A stretch of DNA of 64,000 bases, from the NCBI GenBank assembly GCA_015499995.1, contig JADNRV010000080.1, forward strand, positions 124,001-188,000, written 5' to 3'. This document shows positions 45,476 to 58,756 of the stretch, one piece after another (position 1 is the stretch's first letter; the number at the start of each line of letters is the position of its first letter). The notes beneath the pieces are model-generated. The model saw only the letters and a list, made by a program, of their open reading frames with translations, had not been told where the DNA came from and did no database searches. A program made the position numbers and the translations under genes. The stretch comes from Flammula alnicola (lineage: Eukaryota; Basidiomycota; Agaricomycetes; Agaricales; Strophariaceae).

Positions 45476-47403
45476 ATGTGGGCCCGGAGACAGCAAATCG
45501 TCCTCGCGTTGATCTCCATATCCGGGGTGATATTTCTCTTCAGCTCGGCACCACCAGAATTTAAAGAAAACATCAATCACCGTGCTTCGAAGTATGGGCC
45601 ATGGTTAGGAGAGGACTTAATCAAGGGTGATGTTGTGTCAGAGGAGGAGCCTAACTTCTCGCAGAACACGCTCATAACGGAAACCACATTGCCTGGAGGC
45701 GCGCCGGCTGCGGGTTTTACCATCTTCGACAGGCTCTACGTGTGGAACGGGACCATATACGCGGTTACAAGCAATCCAAAGTCGTTTCCGCTGCTTAAAT
45801 ATATTCTTGCCCGCCCGCCCGATGTAGGAGGGAACAGAAATTTGGACCCGACACCTTTAGTGAGCTTCCTAAACCCCTCGAGTTATTGGATGTGTTCCAC
45901 TGACACCAAGGCAGGATATGCAAATCCTTATGCCAGAAGCAGCAAAGCGCATTCTGCGCGAACGTGCAGTCGTGATGGACGGAATGTCGTTCATCTTCTA
46001 TGACACAAATCAATTCATGCCGGTATGTCAATTCGCATTTTCGCTTCAATGCACCCGCTTCAACCCAACTGCAGCATTACTACCACTGGTGGGGAGAACT
46101 CATCCTTGGTGCCATGCGCGTGTATTCGGGATTATCCTTCGTTCCAGGAATCAGTAGCCCTCTTCCTGAACCCAAGCGCTTCCTGCTTCCAGTAAGCTCG
46201 TGTCATTATAATTAAATGTACCCGGCAAACGCTAATAGCGTTAGCGCCTCTTTCGCGCCAGAAGAACATTATCGAGCACCAATGGCGAGATCCTGCAGGC
46301 GTCAACGGGGCGCTAATGCACGCAGGCTGGCCCGACACCCCGATAGAAAGGAATGATTTATGGAAGGACCTCATCGCGCTTAACCAAACTTTTGTGTTTG
46401 AACGCGCGATGATTATCAGCAGGCCTGCAGCTCATAAAAGGTGAATACTCACTTCTAATCCCATTGGTCGCGCTTTGACTCTGGAACAGCCCTCTGGCCT
46501 CGCTGTGGTTCAAGATGATCTCCAGCAGCATGAACGTAACCGTGCCCGAGAACTTCTGGGAGCCAGTACGCCAGAGGGTGGTCCGTAATACCGTTGGATA
46601 TCTTCCTGTTATGAACAACGCTGGCGTCGTTATGTCTTCGCCGAAATCAACCTTACCTATCGTCACGTATATCTCGCGGCAGAATGGCGTTAGGAGATTC
46701 TCACAGAAGGCCCATGAGGGACTAGTAAAGGCGCTGAAAGAGCTGGAGGTCGAGGGCCTGTGTGAAGTGAATATTGTGGCAATGGAAAAGATGACTTTCT
46801 CCCCACAGCTTGAGACGGTTGCGAGGACTACTGTAAGTTCCCAGAATTTATTTCCAGATCCGGCGATTTCTCATACATTGTGCGAAGATTATGGTTGGGA
46901 TACACGGGAATGGTCTCACGGTAAGTCTCCGAAGCCTCTTGTCAATTTCGATTCTAATCTTGCGTGTGTAGCACCAAATATGGATGCCTCCTTCCCCTCG
47001 TTCAACTGTGATTGAAGTGTTCTTCCCGAAAGGTAACATTATCACATCGACGTTTATTGTATAACCCTTACCTAGTCTCTTAGCCTACCTTCACGATTAT
47101 GAAATCTTAGCGAGGAATATGGGACACATGGTACGCGCGGCTCCTTAAACTCGTTCAGCAAGACCCCTAGAATATCGGATTTAGCATTACGCCGTATGGA
47201 ACGACACGACCCTAACGTATCCTGCGGGACAGTGGTTTAAAGGCGTCGAGCATGGCGACCGAAGAGACTTTAATGGATGTACGTGATCTTTATATCTCTC
47301 TCTCTGTTTGCAAGGGGTTTTTGACTGGAATATATTTGGCTTTTGCTAGTCTCTATACCCGTACATGGTCCGACGGTTGCCCAAGTTATTCGCGAAAGAT
47401 TGA
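45476..47403 (+). CDS. Glycosyltransferase family 61 (EOGT/xylosyltransferase-like)
   Basis: A type II membrane protein: MWARRQQ precedes a hydrophobic anchor, which favours the ATG at 45476 over the in-frame ATG at 45356. The lumenal catalytic region shows AGFTIFDRLYVWNGTIYAV, then HYYHWWGELILGAMRVYSG, the PKRFLLP element, FERAMIISRPAAH and the family's GIHGNGLTH (usual GVHGAGLTN) split across a 49-bp intron. EVFFPK and PAGQWFKGVEHGDRRDFNG follow. The last intron (GTACGT at 47280, acceptor before 47350) gives the end at 47403. GT61 enzymes transfer xylose, GlcNAc or related sugars in the ER/Golgi. In fungi they probably modify glycoproteins or capsule-type glycans. The acceptor cannot be deduced. 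Confidence 0.85.
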
Positions 47404-47928
47404 CGAGCCCCATCCCTTGACCGATGAAAAAGAGATACCTGACTCTCAGACCCGACTTGAACCATAATTTGAGAGACGCGAAACGATTCTGAGACCCATA
47501 TCTTAAGTTAACTTATATTACCCATATGTGCCAAGGAATTGGGATTCCTTCATGGACAGTGTTCAGTTGGTTTTGTAACTTGAACTCAACTGTAACTTTT
47601 ACTCTACATCGTAGTTGTATTGCATTTTTTGTACGTTTAGAATAATCGCTTTTTTTGAATGAAATAAGTCTATTTTATTTCATGATCAGCAACACTTCTT
47701 TGCCAGAACTCAAGGTTAGATAGAGTGCCATCAGGACCTATGATTCATAGGTCCAGGATTCACTAAGTTCAAGGTTATAATCACGTGAGAGAGGCGGGTT
47801 AATTTACCCCACCGTGACTCGTTTGCCTTAGTCACCGGCCCTTCCGCCCTTGACCACGACCATCGAGGACCAAATCGACGACCAACAGGCTTTCGTCGCT
47901 GCATATAAGTCTGACGCTCGTTAACACG
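47404..47928. other. Promoter region of the TFIIA gene
   Basis: No ORF is supported. There is a candidate TATA-like ATATAAG at 47904-47910, some 20 bp before the ATG at 47929. Confidence 0.4.
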
Positions 47929-48537
47929 ATGGCATCGGCATACTACGAGTTTTACCGCGGTTCATCGTATGTATCTTTCACGCCATTCTGAAAACGCGAC
48001 AGTTCAGCACAGGAGTTGAAATGGCAATGGATAGGATTGGCATGGCTCTGACAGACTCGCTGGACGAACTCATCACGAGCGGCGCCATTACACCGCAGTT
48101 GGCTATGAAGGTTTTGCAGCAGGTGAGTATCGCTTCGTCTTGTACCCGTCGACATGCGTGGAGGGCAGTAGCCACGCCGAACCGCAGCTTGCGTGTCCGA
48201 TAACGTGTGTGGATCTAATTTCTAACCCACATTTCAGTTCGACAAGTCACTGGCGGACACGATGGTGAAGCAGGTGAAGACAAAGACGACACTCAAGGTG
48301 CGTGCTTAGGTTTCTTCTGTATCCTCTGTTACTAACCCCCTTTTGCCTCACCTCACCCACCCGTGTTCTGTCGGTCTACAGGGCCATCTTCGCACATACC
48401 GTCTCTGCGATGATGTGTGGACGTTTATTATCAAAAACCCCACCTTTAAAATGGAGTCGAACGACATGGTTAGCGCCGCGAGGATCAAGATTATCGCCTG
48501 CAAGAACGGTGACGCCATCGAGGCTGGGAAGAAATGA
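47929..48537 (+). CDS. TOA2: Transcription initiation factor IIA gamma (small) subunit
   Basis: Exons 47929-47966, 48035-48122, 48238-48297 and 48382-48537 give 113 aa, the standard length. The N-terminal helical part [21 protein letters not shown], the [11 protein letters not shown] helix and the C-terminal beta-barrel strand region [15 protein letters not shown] match yeast Toa2 and human TFIIA gamma. With the large subunit it forms a barrel that stabilises TBP on the TATA box in the nucleus. A single-copy housekeeping gene, useful as a phylogenetic anchor. No defects. Confidence 0.95.
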
Positions 48538-50186
48538 TCTGGCCCGTTTATTGCGGCTGTAAAGTTAATTGTTATTTGGATTGGCGGGAAGGAATCCGAA
48601 GAGAACACGCGTAGTGTCCTTGTCGCAGCGGTGTTGTCTACCTCGGTCTTTCGTGAAGGACGATGACCTATCACAACTGGCTATGTTTTTTCTTTCTTTC
48701 ATTTATGCACTTGTATCAGTAACACCCCAGTTTTGTTCACCCACTCATCTTGATCCCGAATGAATCGTTCTCAGGGCCATTTCTCGAAGTTGATTTACTG
48801 GACACTAGTGGTAGGCTACTGAACGATCCTGGCCACTAACACGGATGCAGGTGCAACCCAGGAGGCGTATTGTTTGCCACCTTTTGCTCCTCGACCCTCT
48901 TCTTAGGGCCCCAGAGATGAGAAACAGGTAGGCGCTGAGCGCTGAACGTTGAACAGTCAATTGCGATAGGCAGCTAATCAAAGGGGCATACATATTCGCA
49001 CTCGCGAAAAGCTATTTGGCGGCCGCCCTTGTGTTGAAATTCTCATTCATAGCGCATGACGTCAACAAGCAATGGTATTGAGTCCGCAAAGACCATCAGG
49101 TTATACGGTAAGTACGTCGAACGATTGAATGGGACTCGAGGATACGAACGAGAATGGATAATTACTTATTTGAGTACCTTTTTCCCGACTGCATATGGTC
49201 CTGGAGCAATGGACCTCGTCGCTCCAAAATCCGCCACTCTACCCCCGCTTTTCATTTAAATCCATGCGTCGAGTCACGATGCGCGGCACCGGCACTTTCT
49301 TGTGGGCGCTTGTGCAGTCCTTATCAATAGATCAAATCTCGAATGATACCAACATCATCTCTCCGGATCCTCTTTCCTTTATTCTCTACAATGTCGATGT
49401 CGATCCGCATATTTTATGATCCCAATGGTTCCAAGATGAAGTGTAACTTTTAACTGACAAATGGCTTGGAAACGAAGGCAACCGGCGCGATGACAGGCCC
49501 TGAGGGATATAAAAACGAGGCATAATAGATTCGTTGCGCTGCAAAGGTGTGTTTACTTTCAGCACATTGTGTTCGAAAGCAGACCTTACGCCTTGCAATT
49601 GAAATGCAGTCTTATAGAGTTCCATCACTACCAGCATGTGTGCTGCCTGTGGATGCTCTTCTGACCATCTCCATTCTTCATCAGCCAGTCTAAGCAACCC
49701 CTTGTTGTCATTTGTCTGCGATAAAGGTCCGATTCAACAAAAGGCTCCATTATGTCCGGCCTTCATTTCCCTCTGGCGTGACATCGCGGAACAGGAGCTT
49801 TCCACGACGTTCATAACATGCTGCTGCAATGCCATTCTTTCACCTCGTGTTTTGTTGCCTCGAGGCCCTGAGCCGGTATTGCCGCATCCTGAATTTAGGC
49901 GGAGAAATCTTGCGCGAGGGGCGCCCACCGATCCTCTCGCAGCGCTTTTGTGGGCAAGGTCGACCTTGACCTGGTTTCGAAGGTAACCAAGGCGCCACCC
50001 ATTTTTCGTGCTAGCTTTTTTCAAACAAACAGGAGGTTCACGAATGTTGTATCGCGTCACCTTGCTCCCTGAATTTCGGAGTTTGAAATTGCCAAATACG
50101 AATCGATTATATCTGTCCAGCGAGTTGTCTCTGACTTCTTTCTTTTCCACCATATCTACAACCCTAATTTCCCCTTGATCCATTTC
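48538..50186. other. Intergenic with a possible decayed F-box fragment
   Basis: On the plus strand at 49640-49990 a frame reads LCPAFISLWRDIAEQELST, reminiscent of the C...WR.IA segment that follows F-boxes in Agaricomycetes, but there is no further support. Minus-strand ORFs in the same place are judged shadows. No repeats seen. Confidence 0.35.
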
Positions 50187-52485
50187 ATGTCGCTCCCCGA
50201 TTTCGCAGAGCCGCCTACGAAGGAGACCCTAGAAGGTGCACGCAAATGCCTCGAGGCGACACGCGACTCCGTACGCGAGCTCACCTCGAAAATCAACGCC
50301 GCCGAGGCCACGCTTGCCCAGATAGTGCGGGACAGCAAAGTCGCCATACGCGAGCTTCAGATGGAGCGTTCGGCGCTGGAGAATCGGGCTTCGAAGACGT
50401 TGGCATACCTCAGCCCGATCCGGCGGTTGCCTCTTGAATTGCTAAGAGAGATTTTCATGTGGAGTTTCGAGGAGCATGCATGTTCGGCGTGGGTGCTGGC
50501 GGCGGTGTGTACATCATGGCGAAGGCTGGCCTTGAGGATACCTTTGATCTGGTCAAAAGTGAGTTCGTTTACAGTTCTCTACTCTTCTTCGTGGTCTATT
50601 ACGGCCCGTTTGAAACCGATGTCGAATGTGGGAGTCGTACCCCGCATTTCTCGCGTATCCTGGTGCACGCGGGGTGACTGGTGTGCTCTGGCGACCCATA
50701 TCCGACGATTATGTTGGGCTCATCAGTCATCTATCCGGTTTCTGTAAAGCCTGCCAAGAAGGAGGACGGCAGAGACTTCACTGTCTATTAATAGGCCTTC
50801 TCGCTCCCGCGAATGCATGCTAATTTCTGACCATGAAGCTGACCGTTGCTTACAGATTCGGCTCCTTACAACCCAACACGCGTCCGCTGATACCATTCGG
50901 CTATGGCTCGAGCGCTCGGGGGAAACAGTTCCTCTAGATATCGAAATATTCTTGTACGTGGCAACCTCAAAGCAAAAGAATGACCCTTCTTCTGTGCGAC
51001 CGAGACGCACGCCATCGCCGTTAACACCAATAACACCGCCGTGGAATTTGTCGTTTAACGCGCAGCAGCTTTCGTCTCATTATGTGGTTGCACCTCCCCC
51101 GCCTCCCCCGCCTATTGGGAGTGTACCCATAGTCATGCCGCCCTCGCCGCCTAGCCACAGTGATGGTTGGAGCTCTCCTTTCGGAAGTCAGAGTAACCAT
51201 GAACGGCCAGCGAACACCGTGTCTCGAGTTAGCATGCACTGGGGACATATCGCGTTTTTCTACCTGGTCGAACAAATGCACCGCTGGGAAAGATTCGTCT
51301 TCCGTTTCGATAAGCAATTCACATCAATGGGAGCCTTGAAGTCTATAAACGGTACGTTTTGGCCCTGTAAAATGCGCCTCTGTACTGATATTTTTACCTC
51401 CAGGGGACGCACCTCTTTTAAGAGAGTTCGAGGTTTCGAGCGTAGAAGCGGCCTTCTTTGCAGAATGGCCTTGGTTGCCTAATGCGAACTCTTCTTCCTC
51501 AGTGGTTCTTCCAAAATTGCGAATGCTCACACTGCAACATACCCCTTTCAAGTGGTCTTCTCCCATGCTTCGCGGCCTTCAGACACTCAACCTTCGTGGC
51601 CTTCCGACATCACACCTTCCTCTGGACAGAATACTCCATATCCTGTCGAATAACCCTGATCTTACCTCTGTTTCGCTGCATTTCCAGGGCGTATTGCCGG
51701 CTATTCTCCCGCTTACAGGTCTCACACTACCACATGTGACCACCCTTACTCTTGGTGGACACTACCTTCTTACACAACTCCTCGAATCGCTCACCCTCCC
51801 CAACCTCGACTCCCTCACGCTTGACATTGAAGCACGAGACGCGATCGAAGACATCATCTCGAGCCTGCTTACGCGGTCCAGCCGACCCCCAATTCAGCAG
51901 CTTTCAATAGCGTACAGCGTCGCCGCTAACGCCGCCACGTTTTATTACGGCCCCGGAGGACTCGTTATCTCATGGACAGCCCTCCTTGCGGAGCTACCAC
52001 ACCTTAAAACGCTAACTATTGGCGGGACTTCACTGGAGCCCTTATTAACTGCACTCGGTTCGCCCGAAGATGACCCGAACCAGAACCAGAACCTGGCGTG
52101 GGCGTGCCCCGTTCTCGAGGTTCTCGGTCTGAGGAGCTGTCATGCGCACAATGAGGGCGTGACGAAGCTGGTGCAGATGGTCGAGGCGAGGAATCCGGAA
52201 AATGGCACGGCGCAGGCGGTGGGCGGCGTCACTCCTATCAGGCTGGCGCTGCTCGAGTTTTACGAGTGCACGAGCCTTGGTGAGGACGTGATGAAGTGGC
52301 TGCATTCAAGAATTGCAGAGGTCATTTGTTCGGATCCTGCGGCTGATAGGTGAGTGTATACATATCCTTGTCTTCTTATCTCCTGTTTGTTCTTCTGTCA
52401 AACGTTGAATCAGCCTTAGTAATACATGTGATGCTGACGAGTCTCTTGTTTTATCAGATCTCCTCTGACACATCCGTACCTATAA
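50187..52485 (+). CDS. F-box protein with leucine-rich C-terminal part
   Basis: Exons 50187-50558, 50856-51351, 51404-52349 and 52458-52485 give 613 aa. A coiled coil (residues about 20-75) precedes the F-box: LSPIRRLPLELLREIFMW and VCTSWRRLALRIPLIWS. WLERSGETVPLDIEI then leads into irregular leucine-rich repeats (LPKLRMLTLQHTP, LPHVTTLTLGGH, LPNLDSLTLDIE). The small last exon ends in THPYL, common in these proteins. It would recruit substrates to an SCF ubiquitin ligase. The family is hugely expanded in mushrooms. Intron 1 (297 bp) is the longest in the window. A proline-rich loop (PPPPPPP around residue 205) is inserted after the F-box region. Confidence 0.85.
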
Positions 52486-54635
52486 GTACATAGGTTTCTC
52501 CTCCGCTCAAAATACGGCATGAAAGCCTCGTCAACCTTCGCTGTTCTGGTATTTAGATTCTCTTTTCTCCTTCTTGTTTTGTTCGCCATCTACATACGTA
52601 TACCTCGTCAATCATACATGATTTTTTGATTTAATCTGTTGTAACAGTAGTCGGCCTGTACCACCTAGCATTTCTCCTCTTCTCCTACTTCTACACTTTC
52701 GTCGGTTACACAACCATTAACCTCGTTCTAGCCTATTGTCCTTTTACCTACTTAGTACCGTACCTCTAAAGAAAATGTGTATCCTTTAGTTACTCTTTGA
52801 TTGCTGGACATCAGCTAATATTTTTGGATGACAATGTCCTCATTTCTCCTTGAAAATGGCTTTCCGTTTGCGTACTTCCTGTCGCCACGTGCACCGTTCG
52901 TAATACCATACGCTTGAGCACGTCTTTTGCAACGCTACGAGGTAATTGTATCCGTACCAATACTGCAGCCCGACGTCTACGGCCAGAAGGTTTACAGCAG
53001 TCTTAAAAATACATCCGTTGGAAACTTCTAGTGATACATGTGGCCTTGCTCCAATTCAAAAGTCAGTCATCGTAAGAAGCACGTTCGACGGTAAGGCCAG
53101 AACAAGTCCACTGAAATTGGTGGGTTGAAGAATGCAGTAACGGACAAAAAATTCGTTCATTACCTCCAGCGTTCTTCGGAAAGACCAAGAGAAAAATGAC
53201 GAACCTCCGACTCCGAGTAAGGATTTGCAATGTGTACACTGTACAACGAGATCCAGCGCACGGGCATCCGGGCACCCACAAGTCGCTTAGGTATTTTTCA
53301 CACTCGAACGCAGATCCCGTCCGCACTATTACCGACCCTATCTCGAACCCTTCTCGGACATCCGTCTCGTGCGACGTGTAATACAGACCGTGGCGTAGGT
53401 AGTGCCACGCCTCGTGCCTACGTTATCGTCACCGCGCGTTGAGATATCTTCGTTGAACGTTGAGTGCTCGTTGGTGATTGAAAATTTCATGACGCTATGT
53501 GCTGTACAGTAAGTACATTTTATTTTCTCGTCATTGAAGGAACTCTATGACGCCGTTAAGAGACGGGAAGAAGCGAGGCATGGGATAGTTTGCAGGCGCC
53601 AAGACACCGTTAGAAGTGCATTCAAACTAGCTGTGATTCTTCCAGGCGATTGTAATAAGTTATCGGTTGATTTGGGTACCGCCTGGTACAAACGGCCACG
53701 CTGCAATATATATTGAATCGTTCGGTGGATTAAAGCAAGACCAAGCGACATAGATGAATTATCAGCCGCTACCTCGAGTCCTTTTAAATTTCTGCATGCA
53801 CCCTTGGATTACCATGTTCCAAAAATAGAGTGTAATGCCTAACGCCCATCCGCAGGGCATCGTTAGTTGATCTCGCTTTAATTTGGACCCCTTGGCATAT
53901 ATTCTCTGCCACAATTCAGTTTTCGAGATCGTTATTTACTCGTATCTTGGCGGTGAAAGCGGCCTTGGCGTTGGGCGATCGTGTTTCTGCCCTCGGCGAA
54001 CAATTTTTAGCGCGCATTAGCATCTTCTTGGGATTCAAGACTTCAAGACAGACTTTATTGCCGAGAGAGATGGACGACCCCGGGAAATAGCATCTTAAAA
54101 CCGACTCTTTGTCCCGATAGTTCGTCGATTTTGCCCCTATCTTCCCTAGCCTCCACTCAGCATCTGTCCTCTATCTTGTAAATGCATCGTCTTCGTGAAA
54201 TGAAAGCCTTGACACTTGAGCTTGAGTATTAAATATTCAATGCCCGTCTGTTCGTAGGTCCTGGCTTAAGACAAAAAGCTATCTGAAAGGTTATACGCTC
54301 TCTCCTACCATTTCCCGGGGTCCTGGAGACGGTGGCCCGATATGGCATGTGGTAATGATGTCCACATTCGTGTGAAGGAAACTACCTCGGCGGAGGGTGT
54401 CTCTTGCATAGTATATTCTGATTGATCACTCGGGTATGCGTTAAACGTTTAAAATCTCATGTCGGCAATAAGGATGCGGTTGAGTACGGAACACTAATTA
54501 AGACGGAACCGGCGGTACCATTAAAGAAAAGGATCTCTCTTGGTATAAAAGCAATCATTCCCCAGACACAAGTTTCCTTTTGTACCTCCCCGCTTCCCCC
54601 CGCTTTCCCCCATTTCTTATTATCTCACTTTGCAA
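52486..54635. other. Intergenic, no supported gene
   Basis: About 2.1 kb with only short ORFs. A TATAAA-like word (GGTATAAAAGC near 54541) is a plausible core promoter for the gene at 54636. No repeats or RNA genes seen. Confidence 0.45.
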
Positions 54636-57191
54636 ATGGGATTGCCGTCAGTGACCGAAACTATTACCGGCACAGAGGCCATCACAAATAGAGACAAACA
54701 GCTTACAAGTAATAATTGGTCGTTTCAAGTTGCTTTGAACAGTCAGTGCGTATGACAACCAATCTTGTCATCTTCCTTCACCATTGCTGACCCTTTTACC
54801 TCTCTTTCCTCTTTTGCGCCAGTGCCACCAGGGTTGGAAACTCGAAAAGCAACGGATCTTGCACCAGTACGCTGATTCAATTATCAACACATCCAGAGCC
54901 GGCCGAGACTCTTGATAAGGACGAGTCGTCGACGACTTTACCATTTGCCTTGGGCCATTCTGTAATGCATCGGGATGGTCGCAAACTCTTCATCCAAGCG
55001 AACGAAAGCGAATTGCCTGCAACAAAATCCACAACTGCGACTGTGAAGACCGAGGCCCAACCACCTCTGATATGGGACTGGGCTATTGAACACGCTGATC
55101 GAAAGAAGGAGCGCAAGGCGGACGCAGCTCTACACGGTGCCACAACATTTGAGGTGGATAGGAAGCTTCTGAAAGACGTCGTGCGCGAAAAGATGGGCGT
55201 GGAAGTTGGGCGCATCACATTTCTGAATGCTGGTGAGTTCGGGTTTCACTTGGCCCGTAAGACCTACGTTGACGATAGCTTGGGTGCAGGAACGTTTCAT
55301 AAGGTAGTTTTCTTTCGCATCCTTGTCTATTCTATGCTTCTGTTTTCTGATAGCCTATTTTTGATTTTCTTAGGCTTATCTTGTTACCCTGGTCGATCAT
55401 GTCAATCTCGTCGCTAGAGTTGCGCGTCGCTTCATGCCGCGCTTGAAGACAGAATCTGAAGTTGCAACGATTAGCTATCTCCGTCACAACACGAACGTAC
55501 CAGTGTCCACGATCTATCACTATGATTCCAATCCTTACAACCGACTCGGTGGCGAGTTCATCCTCATGTCAAAAGTATGCCTTTGTCGTCTCGGTAGGTT
55601 TTTAGTGGGCTAAATGATCACGTGATACAGGCGCCGGGAATTCCGCTTTCGCAGGTTTATCACGGGCTTCCCTACAATGATCTGGTGAAGCTGATGAAGA
55701 ATGTTGCCGCCATCGTCATCCCACTCTTCGCGCACCGATTCAAGGCTATCGGGTCTCTATATTTCGGACCAGAACCATGTTTTAGTGTTGGCTCTGGCGC
55801 ACCGACGCCCAAGGCCACTGCAGATCGTTATTCTGCCTTTCCGTTCTCGCCCACTCTAGACATGGCTGGATTCTCCGCCACCACTACCCCGAAACCCTCC
55901 TTCCTCACCCTTCCTTCTTTACAATCAGTTCCGCATGATTATCATGTTGGACCTATTATCTCGTGGCCTTTTTTCGGTTCAAATCGGGGAGAGCTCAGCC
56001 ATCCTGCGGAGCTCAACCGGGGACCATGGTCAACCGCAGAGTCTTATTTGGCCTCTTGTGTCACCCGCGAAATTGAAGGTGTCATTCGGGAGGGCGAGGG
56101 TAAATCTGCCCCTCATCGACTTCATCTAGACCCAGACGAGATAATTTCGTCGCGTCACCATAAATTACGTGCAGTACCGGGTGACGAGAGCGACGAGAGC
56201 GATGAATGGAACTTGTCGGAGAGCGAGGATGAGTGGGAGGGCCCGGGAGACGCCATGTATCGGGATTATAGACGGATGCAGCGGAGCACCTTTCTGCTTG
56301 CGCACATAGCGCAAATGGAGGAAACAGTAAAGAAGGAGATGGGAAGATGGATGCAGATGATGGAACGGCTGAGTTCATTGCTGAAAACCGGGGACGGCCC
56401 GGAGGAGTTTGGGCTAGATTGTCATGATCTGAGCTTGGAGAATATTTTTGTCGACGAGAAAGACCACACTTCAATCGTGCGTCTTCCGTCTCTGCCGAAA
56501 GTTGGTAATAAACTGATTAATATATTCCTCCCAGACTTGTATAATCGACTGGGAGTCGACGACAACCAGACCGCTTTGGGCATGCGCCCACGTTCCTGCT
56601 TTCCTTCAATCCAGCCCTTTCCTCACGAAAATCTTCCGTGAAGTTGTTGCCAAACTACCAACCGACCCCAGTATCTCAGTCCAATTGCCTAAAACCGAAA
56701 AACCCGTCGACCTCGCAGAGCTCTGCAAAGAGTGGCTCTACTACGAAAGTGCAGGCACGCGACTTCGCCTTGCTCATCGATGCGCTGAGTGGGATGGATG
56801 GGAGGAAGGGCTGGTGGACAGCATCCTTGGTCCAGAAGAGTTCGAGGCAGAATGGTTCAAAGATGGCCATTCCGTCGACTTAGAAGCGGCACATGCGATG
56901 GTCAGCACGTCTGCCGCTGATTCAGGCGAGCGCAGTGTGGTCAACAGGCTGAACGGTAAAACCCAGGTCGCCGCTCGGTCAGGTGTGGGACGAGGCGTAA
57001 AGCTCTCGTCCAAGTTGCCGATGTTAGAGGAGCAAGAGAAGGAGCAGATGTTGAATACGACGGGGGATATCTGTGGGGGCCGGGGTGGAGAGCTGGGGAG
57101 ACGTCTCGAAGCGTGGTTAACAGTTTCGGGGAATAATTCGGCGAGGTGGACTGAAGGTGAGAAATCGGCCAGGGATGTTGAGGCCCGGTGA
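54636..57191 (+). CDS. Aminoglycoside-phosphotransferase-like kinase (Aim9-type)
   Basis: Exons 54636-54745, 54823-55303, 55374-55574, 55631-56476 and 56535-57191 give 764 aa. The fold is that of APH/choline-kinase-like enzymes: GRITFLNAGEFGFHLARKTY at the start, then the nucleotide-site region with VNLVARVARRF, FILMSKAPGIPL, the catalytic HDLSLENIFVD, and the metal-binding CIIDWEST split by the last intron. An acidic Asp/Glu/Ser-rich insertion (DESDESDEWNLSESEDEWEG) sits before the catalytic loop. Similar fungal proteins are named after yeast Aim9 (altered inheritance of mitochondria), whose biochemical substrate is not known to me. The N-terminus could include a mitochondrial presequence, but it is not strongly basic. 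TATA-like GGTATAAAAG lies about 95 bp upstream. Confidence 0.8.
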
Positions 57192-58756
57192 TCTTTTCCC
57201 CGGTTCCTTGTTCCTCGTTCACCTGGTTATTCATCCTCGGAGACTGGTCGTGCTGCGGCGTAGCAGATGGCATTGTTTTCTGCTTGTTATTGTATGATAT
57301 GCTATTCGTTAATCTCGCTTGGTTGATGAGGTTCAACAGCATGTCATCCCATTCGGCACCATCCTCTTGCTTTCTTTTCCGTAATTTTCTGTGTAGCTCT
57401 ATAGCATAGGCGGCCGCATTTCTACTCATATTTATAGATACCTTCTATACTTCTGTTTTTGTCCGTTACATTCCAATTGTATATATACTCCGTTTCAGCA
57501 CGGACATTTGCAACCTAAAACGTTATAAATATATCCTCTGAATCGCGGCAGAAACATATCCTCTCTCTTGCATAGTCCCATCAATTTCTTTATTTATTTT
57601 AAACGGTAAATTCAAATTCAGTAAATTCTGGTACTTAAAATTAAATTGTGTTCGCGTCCATGTGGTCATGTGGCCTTAAAAATCCCCAAGTCACATGCTA
57701 CATGTATTTTTAAATCCCCGCTTCATCCACCTTGCTTTCAGCCTCGATGACGGGATATTGTCTTCTCTCTGAAGTCTCTAATGCGAGACTGGACCTCTTT
57801 TACTCTAAATTGTACATTTATAAAACAATTTGAAACCCTCAAGGCGACTACTTTTTTTTTAGCTTTACTTTGGGCCCAGTATCGCAAGTAATTTTTGCGC
57901 TACGTAGGTCATGGATGTTCTCAACTTCTTTGCTAGGCTAATTTATGTATCCAGTCATGAGATTCAAGGAAGAACTGCATTTCTCCTACCTATTACCGGT
58001 CCAATGTCGCTGTATGCCCTGTCAGTGACGCGTCAATTCATTCCGAAATTACTATTCCCCATACCGATCAGGTCCGTTGTGAATGCTTATTCGTTTATTC
58101 ACATCTCGGCTTGTTGGTCGCACAGGGTGAGGGTGGGTAGACAAAAGCCCGAGGTAGTTCTGTAAGAGAGGCTTGCCTCAGTTCAACCGACAAAAATCCA
58201 AATGCACTATTTTAAGAGGTATGTGCTATTTTTCATTCCACCTTCTTGTCTTTAAGGAAGCGGATCACTAAGATCAGTGTTTATTTCAGTACTTCTACGT
58301 ACAGGCGCGGATTTTTGGCACACGGGAGGAACCACGCGGACTTTTACGATCAAGAGAAATAGTCTTCACTAACAGACTCCGAGGCCAACAGGCAAGGATC
58401 CATAATTCTCGGATATTCGCCGGCAGAGCCACTTCGTTATGCGGCCAGAGAACGCTGGCGGCACCGCACTTCTTGTGGGGTCTGACCATGACCTAACATT
58501 ACGCTGGTACGCATATTCTTCCGAATACTGGAGCGCATCCCACGTATTGACCCCTGTTTCCCCGGATGACCAACAAGAAAGCAACATGGAAGTCGTCGAC
58601 TCTCTTCGCTCTCGTCACAAGCCACAGCGAAAGAGGCGATATTTATGCGATAAAAAAACCGATTGAATACTCAATTTTTCCAACGCTTAAAAGGCGGATG
58701 CTCAATGCTTGGCTCGGTATCTACAGGCAAGTTCTACTCCCGTGCCAAGTTGAACA
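57192..58756. other. Intergenic, AT-rich, no supported gene
   Basis: Only short ORFs. The AT-rich zone 57570-57900 has no repeat that I can define. The right end is the promoter of the AA9 gene. Confidence 0.45.

Noticed and set aside
49734..50183. 149-codon minus-strand ORF upstream of the F-box gene
   Set aside because: Basic, low-information translation overlapping a promoter. The plus strand has weak F-box-like debris in the same place. No start context or intron signals.
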